A stretch of 42,621 nt of DNA, from positions 1 to 42,621 of the forward strand of contig NZ_FOVU01000025.1 in assembly GCF_900115265.1 (NCBI RefSeq), given 5' to 3'. A program made the position numbers and the translations under genes. Of this stretch, positions 7,626-16,461 are shown piece by piece. The notes under the pieces were generated by a model, which saw only the letters and a list, made by a program, of their open reading frames with translations, was not told where the DNA came from and made no database searches. The stretch comes from Bradyrhizobium sp. Ghvi (GTDB taxonomy: Bacteria; Pseudomonadota; Alphaproteobacteria; Rhizobiales; Xanthobacteraceae). How positions within the stretch are numbered: position 1 is the stretch's first letter; every line of letters starts with the position of its first letter.

Positions 7626-8464
7626 GTCGTGTACTCAAATTCGTCTAGCGGATCAGGGCGGACCATGATTCAAGCTACCGAACATCGGAGCTGGGATCAT
7701 GCGCTACGATCTGACGGATTTTGAGTGGAGTGTTATCGAACCTCTTCTCCCGAAGGACCGTCGAGGTCGCAAGCCAGGCAACAACCGGCGTGTTCTCAAC
7801 GGCATTTTCTGGGTTCTGCGCGCGGGAGCGCCGTGGCGCGATCTGCCCAAGCGCTACGGGCCTTATACGACCGCTTACAATCGTTTCAACCGCTGGCGCA
7901 AAGCCGGCATCTGGGACCGGCTGATGGATGCGGTCGTCAAGGCACACGATGGCAAGGTGCAGATGATCGACAGTTCGATCGTGCGGGTCCATCAGCATGC
8001 TTCCGGGGTGAAAAAAAGAAAAAGGGTGGAGATCGTTGTGTGGGCCGAAGCCGAGGCGGCCTCACCACCAAAATCCACGCACGCGTCGACGCGAAAGGTC
8101 GCCCGGTCCGCCTCATGATCACCCCCGGCGAGGCCCACGACGTGACGTGCGCCGAGGCCCTGCTCGACGGACTCGATGCGCGCGCCGTCGTCATCGCCGA
8201 CAAAGGCTACGATGCCGATCGTGTTCGTGCCCACATTCGTGATCAAGGTGCGATCCCCAACATTCCCAACAAATCCAACCGGAAGAAGAGGTTCCGGTGG
8301 AAGAAGGCCATCTATCGCGAGCGCAACCACGTTGAGCGCTTCTTCAACAAGCTGAAGCAGTTTCGACGCATCGCCACCCGCTACGACAAGCTCGGCGCGA
8401 CGTTCTTCGCTTTCGTTCAACTTGCTTCCGTGCGAATTTGGCTTCGATCAATTGAGTCCACACC
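7626..8464 (+). mobile_element. IS5-family (IS427-group-like) element, complete, 839 bp
   Basis: The ends are imperfect inverted repeats: GTCGTGTACTCAA on the left and GGTGTGGACTCAA read inward from the right (10 of 13 positions). Both ends are flanked by CTAG (7622-7625 and 8465-8468), consistent with duplication at a YTAR-type target. One transposase gene is encoded as two overlapping frames. Confidence 0.82.
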
Positions 8465-8468
8465 CTAG
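7699..8468 (+). CDS. IS5-family transposase, two frames joined by -1 frameshift
   Basis: Frame 1 (7699-8118) has the N-terminal part: MRYDLTDFEWSVIEPLLP, NRRVLNGIFWVLRAGAPWRDLP and IDSSIVRVHQHA with the first catalytic Asp. The sequence then enters a run of seven A followed by G (about 8011-8018), a classic slippery site. Frame 2, at -1, continues with GGLTTKIHARVDAKGRPVR, DKGYDADRVR (second Asp) and the RNHVERFFNKLKQFRRIATR Glu region. The joined protein would be a full DDE transposase of about 255 residues. The frame change is therefore probably programmed, as in other IS427-group elements, not damage. The final TAG lies in the flanking CTAG. Confidence 0.85.
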
Positions 8469-9915
8469 CACTACTTTGGCAGAATGTGTCTTCGCCGCTG
8501 TTTTTCAAGGATTTGCTTTCGGCAATATGGGCACTGCTGAGGCGACGGCCGAAGGATGAGATCGACGATGGCGTGACGTACGGCGGGCATGGTTGGTTGA
8601 GGTGGAGGCCCGTTGATTCTTTTTTTTCCGCCCCGCGTATGCGAGGCGACGATGTTGCAGGAAGGCGTAGGCAATCATTGTCATGAGGGCGTGGCGATGA
8701 AGTCCTTGCCATGATCGCCCTTCGAAGTGATCAAGTCCAAGCTCCTCCTTCAACTGTTGATGCGCTTGCTCACAAATCCACCGTGCTTTGATGGTGGCGG
8801 CCAGCGTGCGCAGATCCGTCGTCGCCGGAAGATTGGCGAGATAGTATTTCTTCTCCCCGGAGGCACGTTGCTCGCCAATGAGCCAGGCTTCGTCGCCTGG
8901 GAGATGCTGCTGACCTTTATCCCATATCCGCTGCGGTGGGCCGTCGGCGGTGCGGACACGGAGAGCAGCAAATCGGGCTTTGAGCGGACCTTTCGTCCCA
9001 CTACGCCAACTCACGGTTTTCCATTTGGCGCTGGCCAGCATTTGTTCTGCCGCAATCGATAAGATATCGGGCACGTGGTGCTTTCGTGGTTTGCCACGAA
9101 CTTTGGTGATCGGCCAAATGAGCTTCACATCGACCGGATACACCTTCTGATGCCGAGGGATACCGACAGCCCAGGACAGCCCGCGCTCTGTTAGCCCTTG
9201 TCGAAACGGTGCGCTAAGGCCGTATCCTGCATCCGCCAGCACACATCCAAAGCGCATGTTGGCTGCTATCGCGCGGTCAATCTCGGCCAAAGCGATCTCC
9301 GGCTTGGACCGTGGCGTTCGGTGTTCGACTGGCACGCGAGCTCGCTTCAAACGAGGCAGGTCGCTTGTCCAGCTGTCAGGCAGAAAGAGACGTAACGCGA
9401 CCATCACGGGCACTTCGCCACGCGCGAGTGTTAAAGACACCAGCGTTTGGCAATTTGCGGTTTTACCGAGAGCCGACGCGTATTGAGCCGCAACACCGAC
9501 CGATCGCTCACCCTTCTTCGGCAGTGAGGTGTCATCAATAACAAGCACCGCATCCCTGCCGCCGACAAGTCGGTCCGCCTGGTTGATAAGCTCTGTCTCC
9601 AGCGGCGTCGCGTCCCAGACACCGTCTGCAATGAAATGGTGCAACTGGTCGTAGGTGCTCATGGCGAGGCGTTCCGCCATCGGCTGAACGCTCTTGCGAT
9701 CGCCAGGGCCGATCAAACCCGCAACATACAGAGGACACATCCGCTGCCGGGTCTTATGACCCAGCCGGTCCAAGAACGGCATCAGCCAGCGTTCGAGTTC
9801 GTCTTCCCATCCCGGCATGGTCAGCCCTCCAAGAGCCGACCACCCATGAATCATTGAAAAATCGATTCGGGAATCCTATAAAACGCGCCAAAATCAACAA
9901 TCTGCCAAAGTAGTG
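8469..9915 (-). mobile_element. IS701-family element, complete, 1447 bp
   Basis: Both ends read inward start CACTACTTTGGCAGA, followed by a near match (ATGT versus TTGT). Flanking CTAG lies on each side (8465-8468 and 9916-9919), the 4-bp YTAR duplication expected for IS701. The left CTAG is also the right flank of the IS5-family element, so this element landed exactly in the target duplication of the other. Intact ends and an intact transposase suggest a recent arrival. Confidence 0.9.
8505..9854 (-). CDS. IS701-family transposase
   Basis: A 449-residue uninterrupted DDE transposase. Diagnostic segments: CPLYVAGLIGPGDRKSVQPM near the N-terminus, HHFIADGVWD, then VLVIDDTSLPKKGERSVGVA (first catalytic Asp), CVLADAGYGLS (second Asp) and RWICEQAHQQLKEELGLDHF with the Glu. 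Length fits the family (about 430-450). It fills the IS except for short flanks. No sign of damage. Confidence 0.93.
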   Translation of the reverse strand: MIHGWSALGGLTMPGWEDELERWLMPFLDRLGHKTRQRMCPLYVAGLIGPGDRKSVQPMAERLAMSTYDQLHHFIADGVWDATPLETELINQADRLVGGRDAVLVIDDTSLPKKGERSVGVAAQYASALGKTANCQTLVSLTLARGEVPVMVALRLFLPDSWTSDLPRLKRARVPVEHRTPRSKPEIALAEIDRAIAANMRFGCVLADAGYGLSAPFRQGLTERGLSWAVGIPRHQKVYPVDVKLIWPITKVRGKPRKHHVPDILSIAAEQMLASAKWKTVSWRSGTKGPLKARFAALRVRTADGPPQRIWDKGQQHLPGDEAWLIGEQRASGEKKYYLANLPATTDLRTLAATIKARWICEQAHQQLKEELGLDHFEGRSWQGLHRHALMTMIAYAFLQHRRLAYAGRKKKNQRASTSTNHARRTSRHRRSHPSAVASAVPILPKANP

Positions 9916-9929
9916 CTAGCCGAGGCAGC

Positions 9930-10314
9930 CATGTGGCGCGCCAAGATGCCAAGCCGCGACACGTCGCTCTGAAGTATGTCGTCGACACCATTGCCGTCTC
10001 GGAGGCGCGGGGGGTTCTCTGCAGGTGAGCGCGTGGCTGCGCTCGGTCGCCCCGTCCACAATCCACCTGAGCATACTTACGCTCGGCGAGATCATACGAG
10101 GCATTGCGCTCAAGCAGAGATTCGCCCCGAAGGCAGCCGGTCATCTCGCGGAATGGCTTCGTAAGCTCGGCCACGACAGTGCCGATCATACCTTCCAGTG
10201 ACTGACCAGATCTCGTTGGAATGGGACGGGATTGGCTATCCGGCTGCGCGATGACATTGACGGGCTGATCGCAGCAACCGCGATCGTCCACGACCTCACC
10301 TCTCAGAATAAACT
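9930..10314 (+). pseudogene. VapC-like PIN-domain toxin, broken, partner of the antitoxin at 7401
   Basis: Three frames together recover a PIN toxin. At 9972: KYVVDTIAVSEARG (family: YLVDTNVVSE). After a frame change at 10025: VSAWLRSVAPSTIHLSILTL, GEIIRGIALKQRF and WLRKLGHDSAD. After another change near 10232: DDIDGLIAATAIVHDLT with the late conserved Asp. At least two frameshifts plus loss of the Asn in DTN make it inactive. Joining the CTAG flanks of the two IS elements brings this gene directly after the Phd-type antitoxin, the normal order of the operon. Confidence 0.7.
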
Positions 10315-10469
10315 AGGACACTCGGGGTCAAGTACGGACAGTACCCATCGATCAAACCGGCCAAGGTTGGCAGGCTTTCTTTTCCAACAAAATCGATCAC
10401 TTATAGAAATGCACTTGAGTTGCCGAGGCCTTGGCAACGCTTGGCGGTTCCATATGCGGGAGTTGCACA

Positions 10470-10623
10470 GTTAACGCAGGCCGGATAAGGCGCTGAACGG
10501 AACGTTTGCAGTTCAAGCATCCAACTAAGACGGGCCGCGTCACGGTCCCACATCCCAAGATGGGATAACCCGATCGGAACGCTCAAGAGCATCGAGAAAC
10601 AAGCCGATTTGAAGTTAGAATGA
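10470..10623 (+). pseudogene. hicA: HicA-type toxin, broken
   Basis: At 10509 the frame reads QFKHPTKTGRVTVPHPK, the core of HicA, an mRNA interferase of the dsRBD fold. A one-base insertion follows, and from 10570 the next frame reads PIGTLKSIEKQADLKLE before TGA at 10621. The N-terminal part with the catalytic His is not recognisable. It lies 46 bp before hicB, the usual order. Confidence 0.7.
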
Positions 10624-10669
10624 CAGCGCATAGAGAGGGCCATCGGCCCATCCAAGGAGGGGAGCTTTC

Positions 10670-11064
10670 ATGCGACACTACATTGCCCTGATCCATATAA
10701 GGACGCGGCCAGCGATTACGGCGTTTCTTTTCCTGATCTTCCCGGCGTGATCACCGCTGGTACGGATCTGGACGATGCGCGCGCTATGGCCGCTGAAGCC
10801 TTTGCCCTTCATCTACAGGGACTGGCGGAGGATGGCGAAGCCGTACCTGAACCCTCCTCTCTCGAGGAGATCATGGCGAGCGCCGAGAATAGAGAGGGCG
10901 TTGCCGTGCTCATTGAAGCACCTGCGGAAGAGGTAAAGAGTGTGCCCGTCAACGTCACCCTTCCCGCCGACGTTTTGAGCGAGATCGACCACTATGCCGA
11001 ACAGCACGGCTTCACTCGATCCGGTTTTCTTGCGCAGGCCGCGAAGAAAGCGATCGCTGCCTGA
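10670..11064 (+). pseudogene. hicB: HicB-type antitoxin, 5' frameshift
   Basis: The start is clear (AAGGAGGGGAG before ATG 10670) and begins MRHYIALIH. An extra AT at about 10695-10698 then shifts the frame; the other frame continues KDAASDYGVSFPDLPGVITA and on through a full HicB domain, ending in a ribbon-helix-helix segment VNVTLPADVLSEIDHYAEQH and SGFLAQAAKKAIAA. Apart from the 2-nt insertion the gene is intact. A shorter product from an internal GTG at 10747 would keep the DNA-binding end but lose the start of the toxin-binding domain. Confidence 0.8.
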
Positions 11065-11765
11065 CCAGAGCTGCATCTGATCAAGCTGCACCGTCTCCAA
11101 GGCCGCAAGTTGTTGCGGCTGAAGTCGCACGCCAATCAGCGTCGCGCAGGGAGTGGGCCCCGAAGGGCTTATACGAAGCAGAGGACCGTAACATCGTCGA
11201 GACGTTATCACCCAGCCTTTCTTGAAGTGGAAGATCCGGTTCGTCTTGGCCGCCGGACAGGGTTTCGCGGGATGCGATCGCACGCGACACTGAGGTGACC
11301 GAGGCAACGCTCGCCTCGACAATCTTCCGGGCACGACGCAATGTCTATCCCAACCGCGCCCCGCCCGCACGTTAAGCCGTTGATCACCCCGCTTACTCTC
11401 GTGACGCGCGTTCGCCTGACCTTTTTTGGGAGCGCGCAGCGCGGCGTCGATTTCGATTCTGATGACGAGCGAACCAAGCCTGCCCACCGAACACCTCCGC
11501 GACGGCTGGGGCGACGATACCGTCAAGGTCATCTTCAATTCGGTCGAGTTCGTCGCGCGAGAACTTATGCCGCTGACGAGAGCTACGGCCAACCAGCGCA
11601 TGCGCCTGGCGGTCAATCGCAGATTTCAGAACAAACGTAGTTGCTGAGGCCTCGGCGACTGCGGTCCAGCGCTAGGCCCATTTTTCGACGAATTCCACCA
11701 TCGATCACAGACCGAGATACGCAGCGCGACTACTCCCTTGATGAGGTTTGCGGATCGACGCTCAT
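11065..11765. other. gap with degraded sequence, no gene assigned
   Basis: Several overlapping open frames exist but none matches a family. On the minus strand near 11100-11160 a short piece (IGVRLQPQQLAALE) is reminiscent of ribbon-helix-helix antitoxins, too short to call. Confidence 0.35.
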
Positions 11766-13343
11766 TTATGTCAGGTTGCTGGGGCGTGCTACGACGTCAG
11801 CAGAATCAAAATAGACGACCTCGCCGACCTTCACACGACGAAGGTGCTGCCGGTATGCGCCGCTGCTGGCCTCGTATATCTTCTCAATCATACGATGCGG
11901 GCCCTCTCCATCATGAATAAAGACCTCTGCGAGGGCACGACCGGTCATCGTTGCCGGCTGCGAGAGGCCGAGAAGACCGAGCACTGTCGGCGCAAAATCG
12001 CAAATGCTCGATGGGACTTGTGAGGCGAAGCCGCCTTTGATCTGCGGTCCCGCCAAAATGCCGACCGACGACATCTCCTTGGCATGCAACCCGCCGTGCA
12101 CTCCGAAGCCGATAGGCCCGTCCGCACTCCAAGTGCGGCCGCTAAGGCCAAATGGATCGAGCATGTTATCCGACCGGAACGAGAACAGGATGTCCGCCGA
12201 TCGGGCATGGTCGGCGAACACCAAATGGCGAGCAAAGCTGCCTGGTGCAATTCCGTCGACCGCGCCACCCGCGGTGAACACCGGTCCGCACCAGGGCCTT
12301 TCCATCATCGCCCCGACCGCGCGGCGGATAAGGCGTTCCGATGGCTCGGTGAGGTAAATTGCTCCGACCTGCCCAGGTATGACGATGGCATCGATCCCGG
12401 CCGCCGGTGTCGGGCCGCAGCGCAGCCCCGCAGCCTCTAGCGTCTCGAATAGATCGGCCTGCGCATGGACGGTCACGTGTCCATGATCGGAGGCGGCGAT
12501 CAGGTGCACGCCTTGGGATAAGCCCTCAGCCTCCCACCAATCGAGCACGCGGCCAAACTGTCGATCGACAAAGCTGATTGCTTCAAGCGTCCTTGGCGCG
12601 CCAGTCCCACAATCGTGCGAGGAGATATCGGGCTCGCCGAAGGAGAGGATTGCGACGTCGGGCCGAAGCCGAGGCCAGATGACGGCGAGAAACGCTGAAG
12701 TCAGAAAGGCTTGAGAGGCAAGATCCGGAGTGCCCGTGGGCGGGGGCGGTGGCGTCGGCCCAAGCAGAGTCTCCACTTCTGTGAGCATCTCGGCCGAGGT
12801 CGCGATGCGAGGGGAGTGACCGGAGAGCGTCACTTGGCCAAACTTTCGAGCCTTATGGTTCAGCAGGCGCGTTGCGCCCGCCGAGTTGGAAGCCAGGACC
12901 GTGAATGTCCTGCCGTTCGCCGCGAGGATCTCGCCAAGTGACGGCACACCTAGCAGATGGCCGCCGCTAGCGATATCAAGATCCTCGATCATGCGCGCAT
13001 CACTCGTGTCGACGGAGCGCGGAATCGGCGACTGCCGGTCGAGATATGAGTTTCCAACGATGCCGTGGCGATCCGGCGTCGCGCCCGTCACGAGGCTCGT
13101 GAGCGCTATTCGTGTTTCGCTGGGATAGACGGAGCGCTGCCGGGCCAGCACCGCACCGCGGCGCTGCAGCCTGACCAGATTCGGTGTGAGTGATGGCTTG
13201 ACGAGATCGGGTCGAAGCCCGTCGAACAGCACGATGAGAACCCGACTCCGGTGCGGTCGTTCGAACATGATCGAAAAGCTTTCGTCTAGCTGCGAGGTAG
13301 CGGAGCGGGCGAGGCCAGGACTTGGCTGAGGTACCAGCGCCAT
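11766..13343 (-). CDS. alkaline phosphatase superfamily (type I phosphodiesterase/NPP-like) hydrolase
   Basis: A hydrolase of the nucleotide pyrophosphatase/phosphodiesterase branch, using two metal ions (usually zinc). Visible: RVLIVLFDGLRPDLV with the first metal Asp, the nucleophile region VYPSETRIALTSLVTGATP with Thr and HGIVGNSY, the metal-binding SFGEPDISSHDCG, ASDHGHV and finally GVHGGLH. The enzyme should cut phosphate mono- or diesters; some members hydrolyse phosphonoacetate, but nothing here indicates the substrate. As called it has 525 residues; ATG 13268 (MFERPHRSRV) just before the first strand is an equally good start, and neither has a clear ribosome binding site. No signal peptide is obvious. 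It lies in the same direction as the MATE and DUF5695-like genes. Confidence 0.8.
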   Translation of the reverse strand: MALVPQPSPGLARSATSQLDESFSIMFERPHRSRVLIVLFDGLRPDLVKPSLTPNLVRLQRRGAVLARQRSVYPSETRIALTSLVTGATPDRHGIVGNSYLDRQSPIPRSVDTSDARMIEDLDIASGGHLLGVPSLGEILAANGRTFTVLASNSAGATRLLNHKARKFGQVTLSGHSPRIATSAEMLTEVETLLGPTPPPPPTGTPDLASQAFLTSAFLAVIWPRLRPDVAILSFGEPDISSHDCGTGAPRTLEAISFVDRQFGRVLDWWEAEGLSQGVHLIAASDHGHVTVHAQADLFETLEAAGLRCGPTPAAGIDAIVIPGQVGAIYLTEPSERLIRRAVGAMMERPWCGPVFTAGGAVDGIAPGSFARHLVFADHARSADILFSFRSDNMLDPFGLSGRTWSADGPIGFGVHGGLHAKEMSSVGILAGPQIKGGFASQVPSSICDFAPTVLGLLGLSQPATMTGRALAEVFIHDGEGPHRMIEKIYEASSGAYRQHLRRVKVGEVVYFDSADVVARPSNLT

Positions 13344-14108
13344 CGACTGGAGCCGGCGCTGATTTCTAGCGCTAGCGCAATGCGGGTACGGAGCTCCCGG
13401 CTATGCTGACAACGCCGGGCTAACGTGTCGGACCGGCCCCGAGCCCGGACTAGCCGCTCGCGAGCGCCAGCAGCTCTCCTCAGCCGCAGTCTGGGCCGAG
13501 TTGGAATGGAAAGCGGCTGCAGTGTCAGCAATTTGGTCTGAGCATGATCGCCTGATGTACGTCTCCAGGCGCAGCGCAAAGCCTCGGAATTCATCACAGC
13601 TCCCGAGGGCCGCCGAACCTCGACGGGACTGATGTGAGTCGTTTCGCGTGGCGGCTTGATTTCCAGCGATGCATCTCGTGTGCTTGGGAGGATTCCGCAG
13701 CTGTGGAGCTTGCGGATACCGGTCGGTGTGTTGAAAAGAATTGATATGCCCGACTGACGGTGATCGCTTGGGCGCCCGATGCGCGCCGCTCAGCCGCACG
13801 ATTTATGGGCTTTGCTCTCAAACGGAGGGACCCGTTGAGCCATTCTGCGAAGAGTGACAAGTTTGAAGCCTGCAAGTGGTCAGAGGACACTTTGAGGATT
13901 CTTACTGGCTCTCAAACGAGCTAACCACTTCGGTTATCGATTTTTGAAATGAAACGATCGAAGAATACGATGCTAGTTGCTATCTCCTCTTACCTATCTT
14001 TCCACTGGCGCCATGAATCGCAACGTTCACTTGCTCAGCCAGTCTTTCGTTCAACCGGCCAGTATGCTGGCGTACCGTAGCCGTCTGGCAGCAGTGATGC
14101 TGCGCGCA
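13344..14108. other. gap, no gene recognised
   Basis: Overlapping short frames only. The 13900-14000 part is AT-richer than its surroundings, consistent with old intergenic DNA between two minus-strand genes. Confidence 0.35.
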
Positions 14109-15521
14109 TCAGTGAACGCGTCTTGTCAAGTGGCAGAACCGCAGGACGAGGAGCGCCGCATGGATGGTGGTTCCGATCGACAAGCCAATCCATATACCAA
14201 TTACGCCTAAACCGACGCTCAGACCGAGCCAATAGCTGAGGGAAAAGCCGATCAGCCACCAAGCGATGGCCGCAAACAGAAGCGGGACCCGCGTGTCCTT
14301 CAATCCGCGCAGGCCGCCTGCCGCAATGCACTGGGCGGCGTCAGCGACAAAGAGGGTTGCGCCGACGATGAGGAGCTTTGCAGCAAGAGCAATCGTTGCT
14401 TCGGAATCGCGCGCCGATCTGCCCAGGAACAGCTCGATCATCTCAAAACGCGCGGCGATCAGCGCGAGCGTTAGCGTTGCAGCTATGACAATACCGATCA
14501 ACATCGCGGCCAGATTTGCCCACTTGACGCCTGCACTGTCGTCGCGGCCGGCTGCATGGCCAACGCGCACGGCTGCGGCCATGGCAATGCCGGCATAAAC
14601 CATGAACAGGATCGCGGCGATCTGAACAACGATCTGATGAGCGACCAGTGCACTGGTGCTGATCAAGCCCGCCAGCAGCGACGTCGCCCAAAATAGTCCA
14701 GACTCGATCAATGACGCGATGGAGATCGGCGTTCCGATTGCGATGAGCTGCCGCATTGCGCGCCAATCGAAACGCCAGAGTTGCGCAAGCACATGGTAGT
14801 CACGGAACGGCAGGCGCAGTGCAGCGAACCACAAACCGGCCAAAAACATGCCGCAGTTCACCAGTGTGGTCGCGAGCCCTGCCCCGAACAGCTCCAGCCG
14901 GGGCAGCCCAAGCTTCCCATAGATCAGCATATAGACCAGCAAGGCATTGAGGGGGATCGCTGACAGCGTAATCCAGAAGACAGGCTCTGGCCGATGGACC
15001 GCCCCCATGAAACTGCGGATCGCAAAAAACGACAGTGCCGGAGCCGCGCTGAAGGCTAGTCCGAACAGGTATTGCTGGGCGAGCCGCGCCACATCTGGGG
15101 CCTGGCCTAGCGCAAGCAATATTTGCTCTGCGCGCAGCGCCACAGCAATCATCGGGAACGACAGGATCAGGGCCGTCCATAAGCCCATGCGCAGCGTACG
15201 CCGGACCGCGGCTCGATTATTCGCCCCGAACGCCTGCGCTGCCAAAGGCGCGATCGCACTTAGTAGCCCCACGCCGAAGGTGATGCTGATGAGATAGAAC
15301 CTGCCTGCCAGCGCTGCCGCGGCGAGCGCCTCAGTGCTGATGCGCCCGTTGAATGCAAGATCGGTCGTCATCATTGCGATCTGCCCAACTTGCGTCAGCA
15401 CCATCGGCCAGGCGAGTTTCGCGGTTTCGCTAAGCTCGACAACGAAACGATGGATGGCCGACCGTCCAGCCACTATTCGCGAGATTGATTCCGGCCTTGT
15501 CTTGGCTATTTTGTTCATCAT
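14109..15521 (-). CDS. MATE-family multidrug/metabolite efflux transporter
   Basis: A 470-residue inner-membrane antiporter with about 12 hydrophobic segments in two repeats of six. Near the N-terminus AWPMVLTQVGQIAMMTTDL and NGRISTEALAAAALAGRFY are typical of the NorM branch, as are PLAAQAFGANN after the second helix and HQIVVQIAAILFMVYAGIAM, with AVRVGHAAGRDD, in the second half. Such proteins expel organic cations or metabolites using Na+ or H+ gradients. No frameshift is seen. The substrate is unknown. Confidence 0.9.
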   Translation of the reverse strand: MMNKIAKTRPESISRIVAGRSAIHRFVVELSETAKLAWPMVLTQVGQIAMMTTDLAFNGRISTEALAAAALAGRFYLISITFGVGLLSAIAPLAAQAFGANNRAAVRRTLRMGLWTALILSFPMIAVALRAEQILLALGQAPDVARLAQQYLFGLAFSAAPALSFFAIRSFMGAVHRPEPVFWITLSAIPLNALLVYMLIYGKLGLPRLELFGAGLATTLVNCGMFLAGLWFAALRLPFRDYHVLAQLWRFDWRAMRQLIAIGTPISIASLIESGLFWATSLLAGLISTSALVAHQIVVQIAAILFMVYAGIAMAAAVRVGHAAGRDDSAGVKWANLAAMLIGIVIAATLTLALIAARFEMIELFLGRSARDSEATIALAAKLLIVGATLFVADAAQCIAAGGLRGLKDTRVPLLFAAIAWWLIGFSLSYWLGLSVGLGVIGIWIGLSIGTTIHAALLVLRFCHLTRRVH

Positions 15522-16461
15522 CCTGCCGCCGTTTGCGTCGGCGAGCGACGTGCCGCCTCATTCACGGGCCGCTTCCTAAGCGGAATTCGGGCTCAGTTCG
15601 CGATGCAGGTGAAGCCTCCTGCGGCCGCACGTTTAGGCGCGAAAACGGACCGCAGCTTGGACGCATGGCTTCGACCAGAGCGGTCTCGATTTTCGCAGCC
15701 GATAAGCGCCAAGGAGAGGCTGCAGGTGCCGCCGCAAACTTGAATAATTACGCAATAGCGCAGCGGTGACGGCGCGCATCGGGCTCGAGCGAGGTCGATC
15801 ACAGAGGCAAATTCACACGCGAGCCACTGCTTTGATGCGAAGTTGGAGGACCCGAACTCGGGCCCGTTCCACGCCATGAACCGAGGGCCATCTCGCGTAA
15901 GCCACACCTGCACTCCCTGAGCAATGATGAGATTCTACCCTTCAAGGCCCATGCCAACTGCGACAGCTTGATTGTCGATGCTTGCTCATCCAAGCGGCCT
16001 TCTCGCGGGATCGACAGCATGTCGTAAATAGGACAATCGGCATTGCACGCTCGAGCCCCTGAGGGCGGCAATGCGACCACACGATGAGTGGCGATTTCAT
16101 CGGTTATGAAGATCTGGGGTCATGAAGATCTGACTGGATGAGTCGTCACGAGCTCAGAGCGATCGCCAAGTCCTTCCGACCGTCTTGATCAGGAAAACCA
16201 TTTCCTCACTTTTAACGCGTCAGTCGTGTTCGCCTCCGCAAGTGATCACCAGCCATACCAGGCGATCGCGGTCACGGATCTGCGGATGGCGGGTCATCGC
16301 CGAACCCGAGGCATGCAGTAGCGCGGTGATGCGAATACGTGCGCCGAGAGACTCGAGTTGCAACGATGATCGTTATCGCCTCGGAAGCCGCGTGGAACAG
16401 CAGCCCGTAAGTGCCGATCGCATCCCGATAATCGGCAAGACTAGCGACCCTGCACCCGCGG
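15522..16461. other. long gap, no gene assigned
   Basis: About 0.9 kb without a convincing gene. A minus-strand frame at 15593-15913 (VWLTRDGPRFMAWNGPEFG...) has protein-like composition at its start but no family or ribosome binding site, and may be a decayed gene. Confidence 0.35.

Noticed and set aside
8011..8018. IS5-family transposase as a pseudogene because of its frame change
   Set aside because: The change is -1 at a run of seven A followed by G, the usual programmed site in this IS group, and both frames are otherwise intact.
13268..13285. tts-box-like GAAAGCTTTTCGA before the phosphatase-type gene
   Set aside because: It lies inside the reading frame of the longer start and lacks the rest of the type III box.
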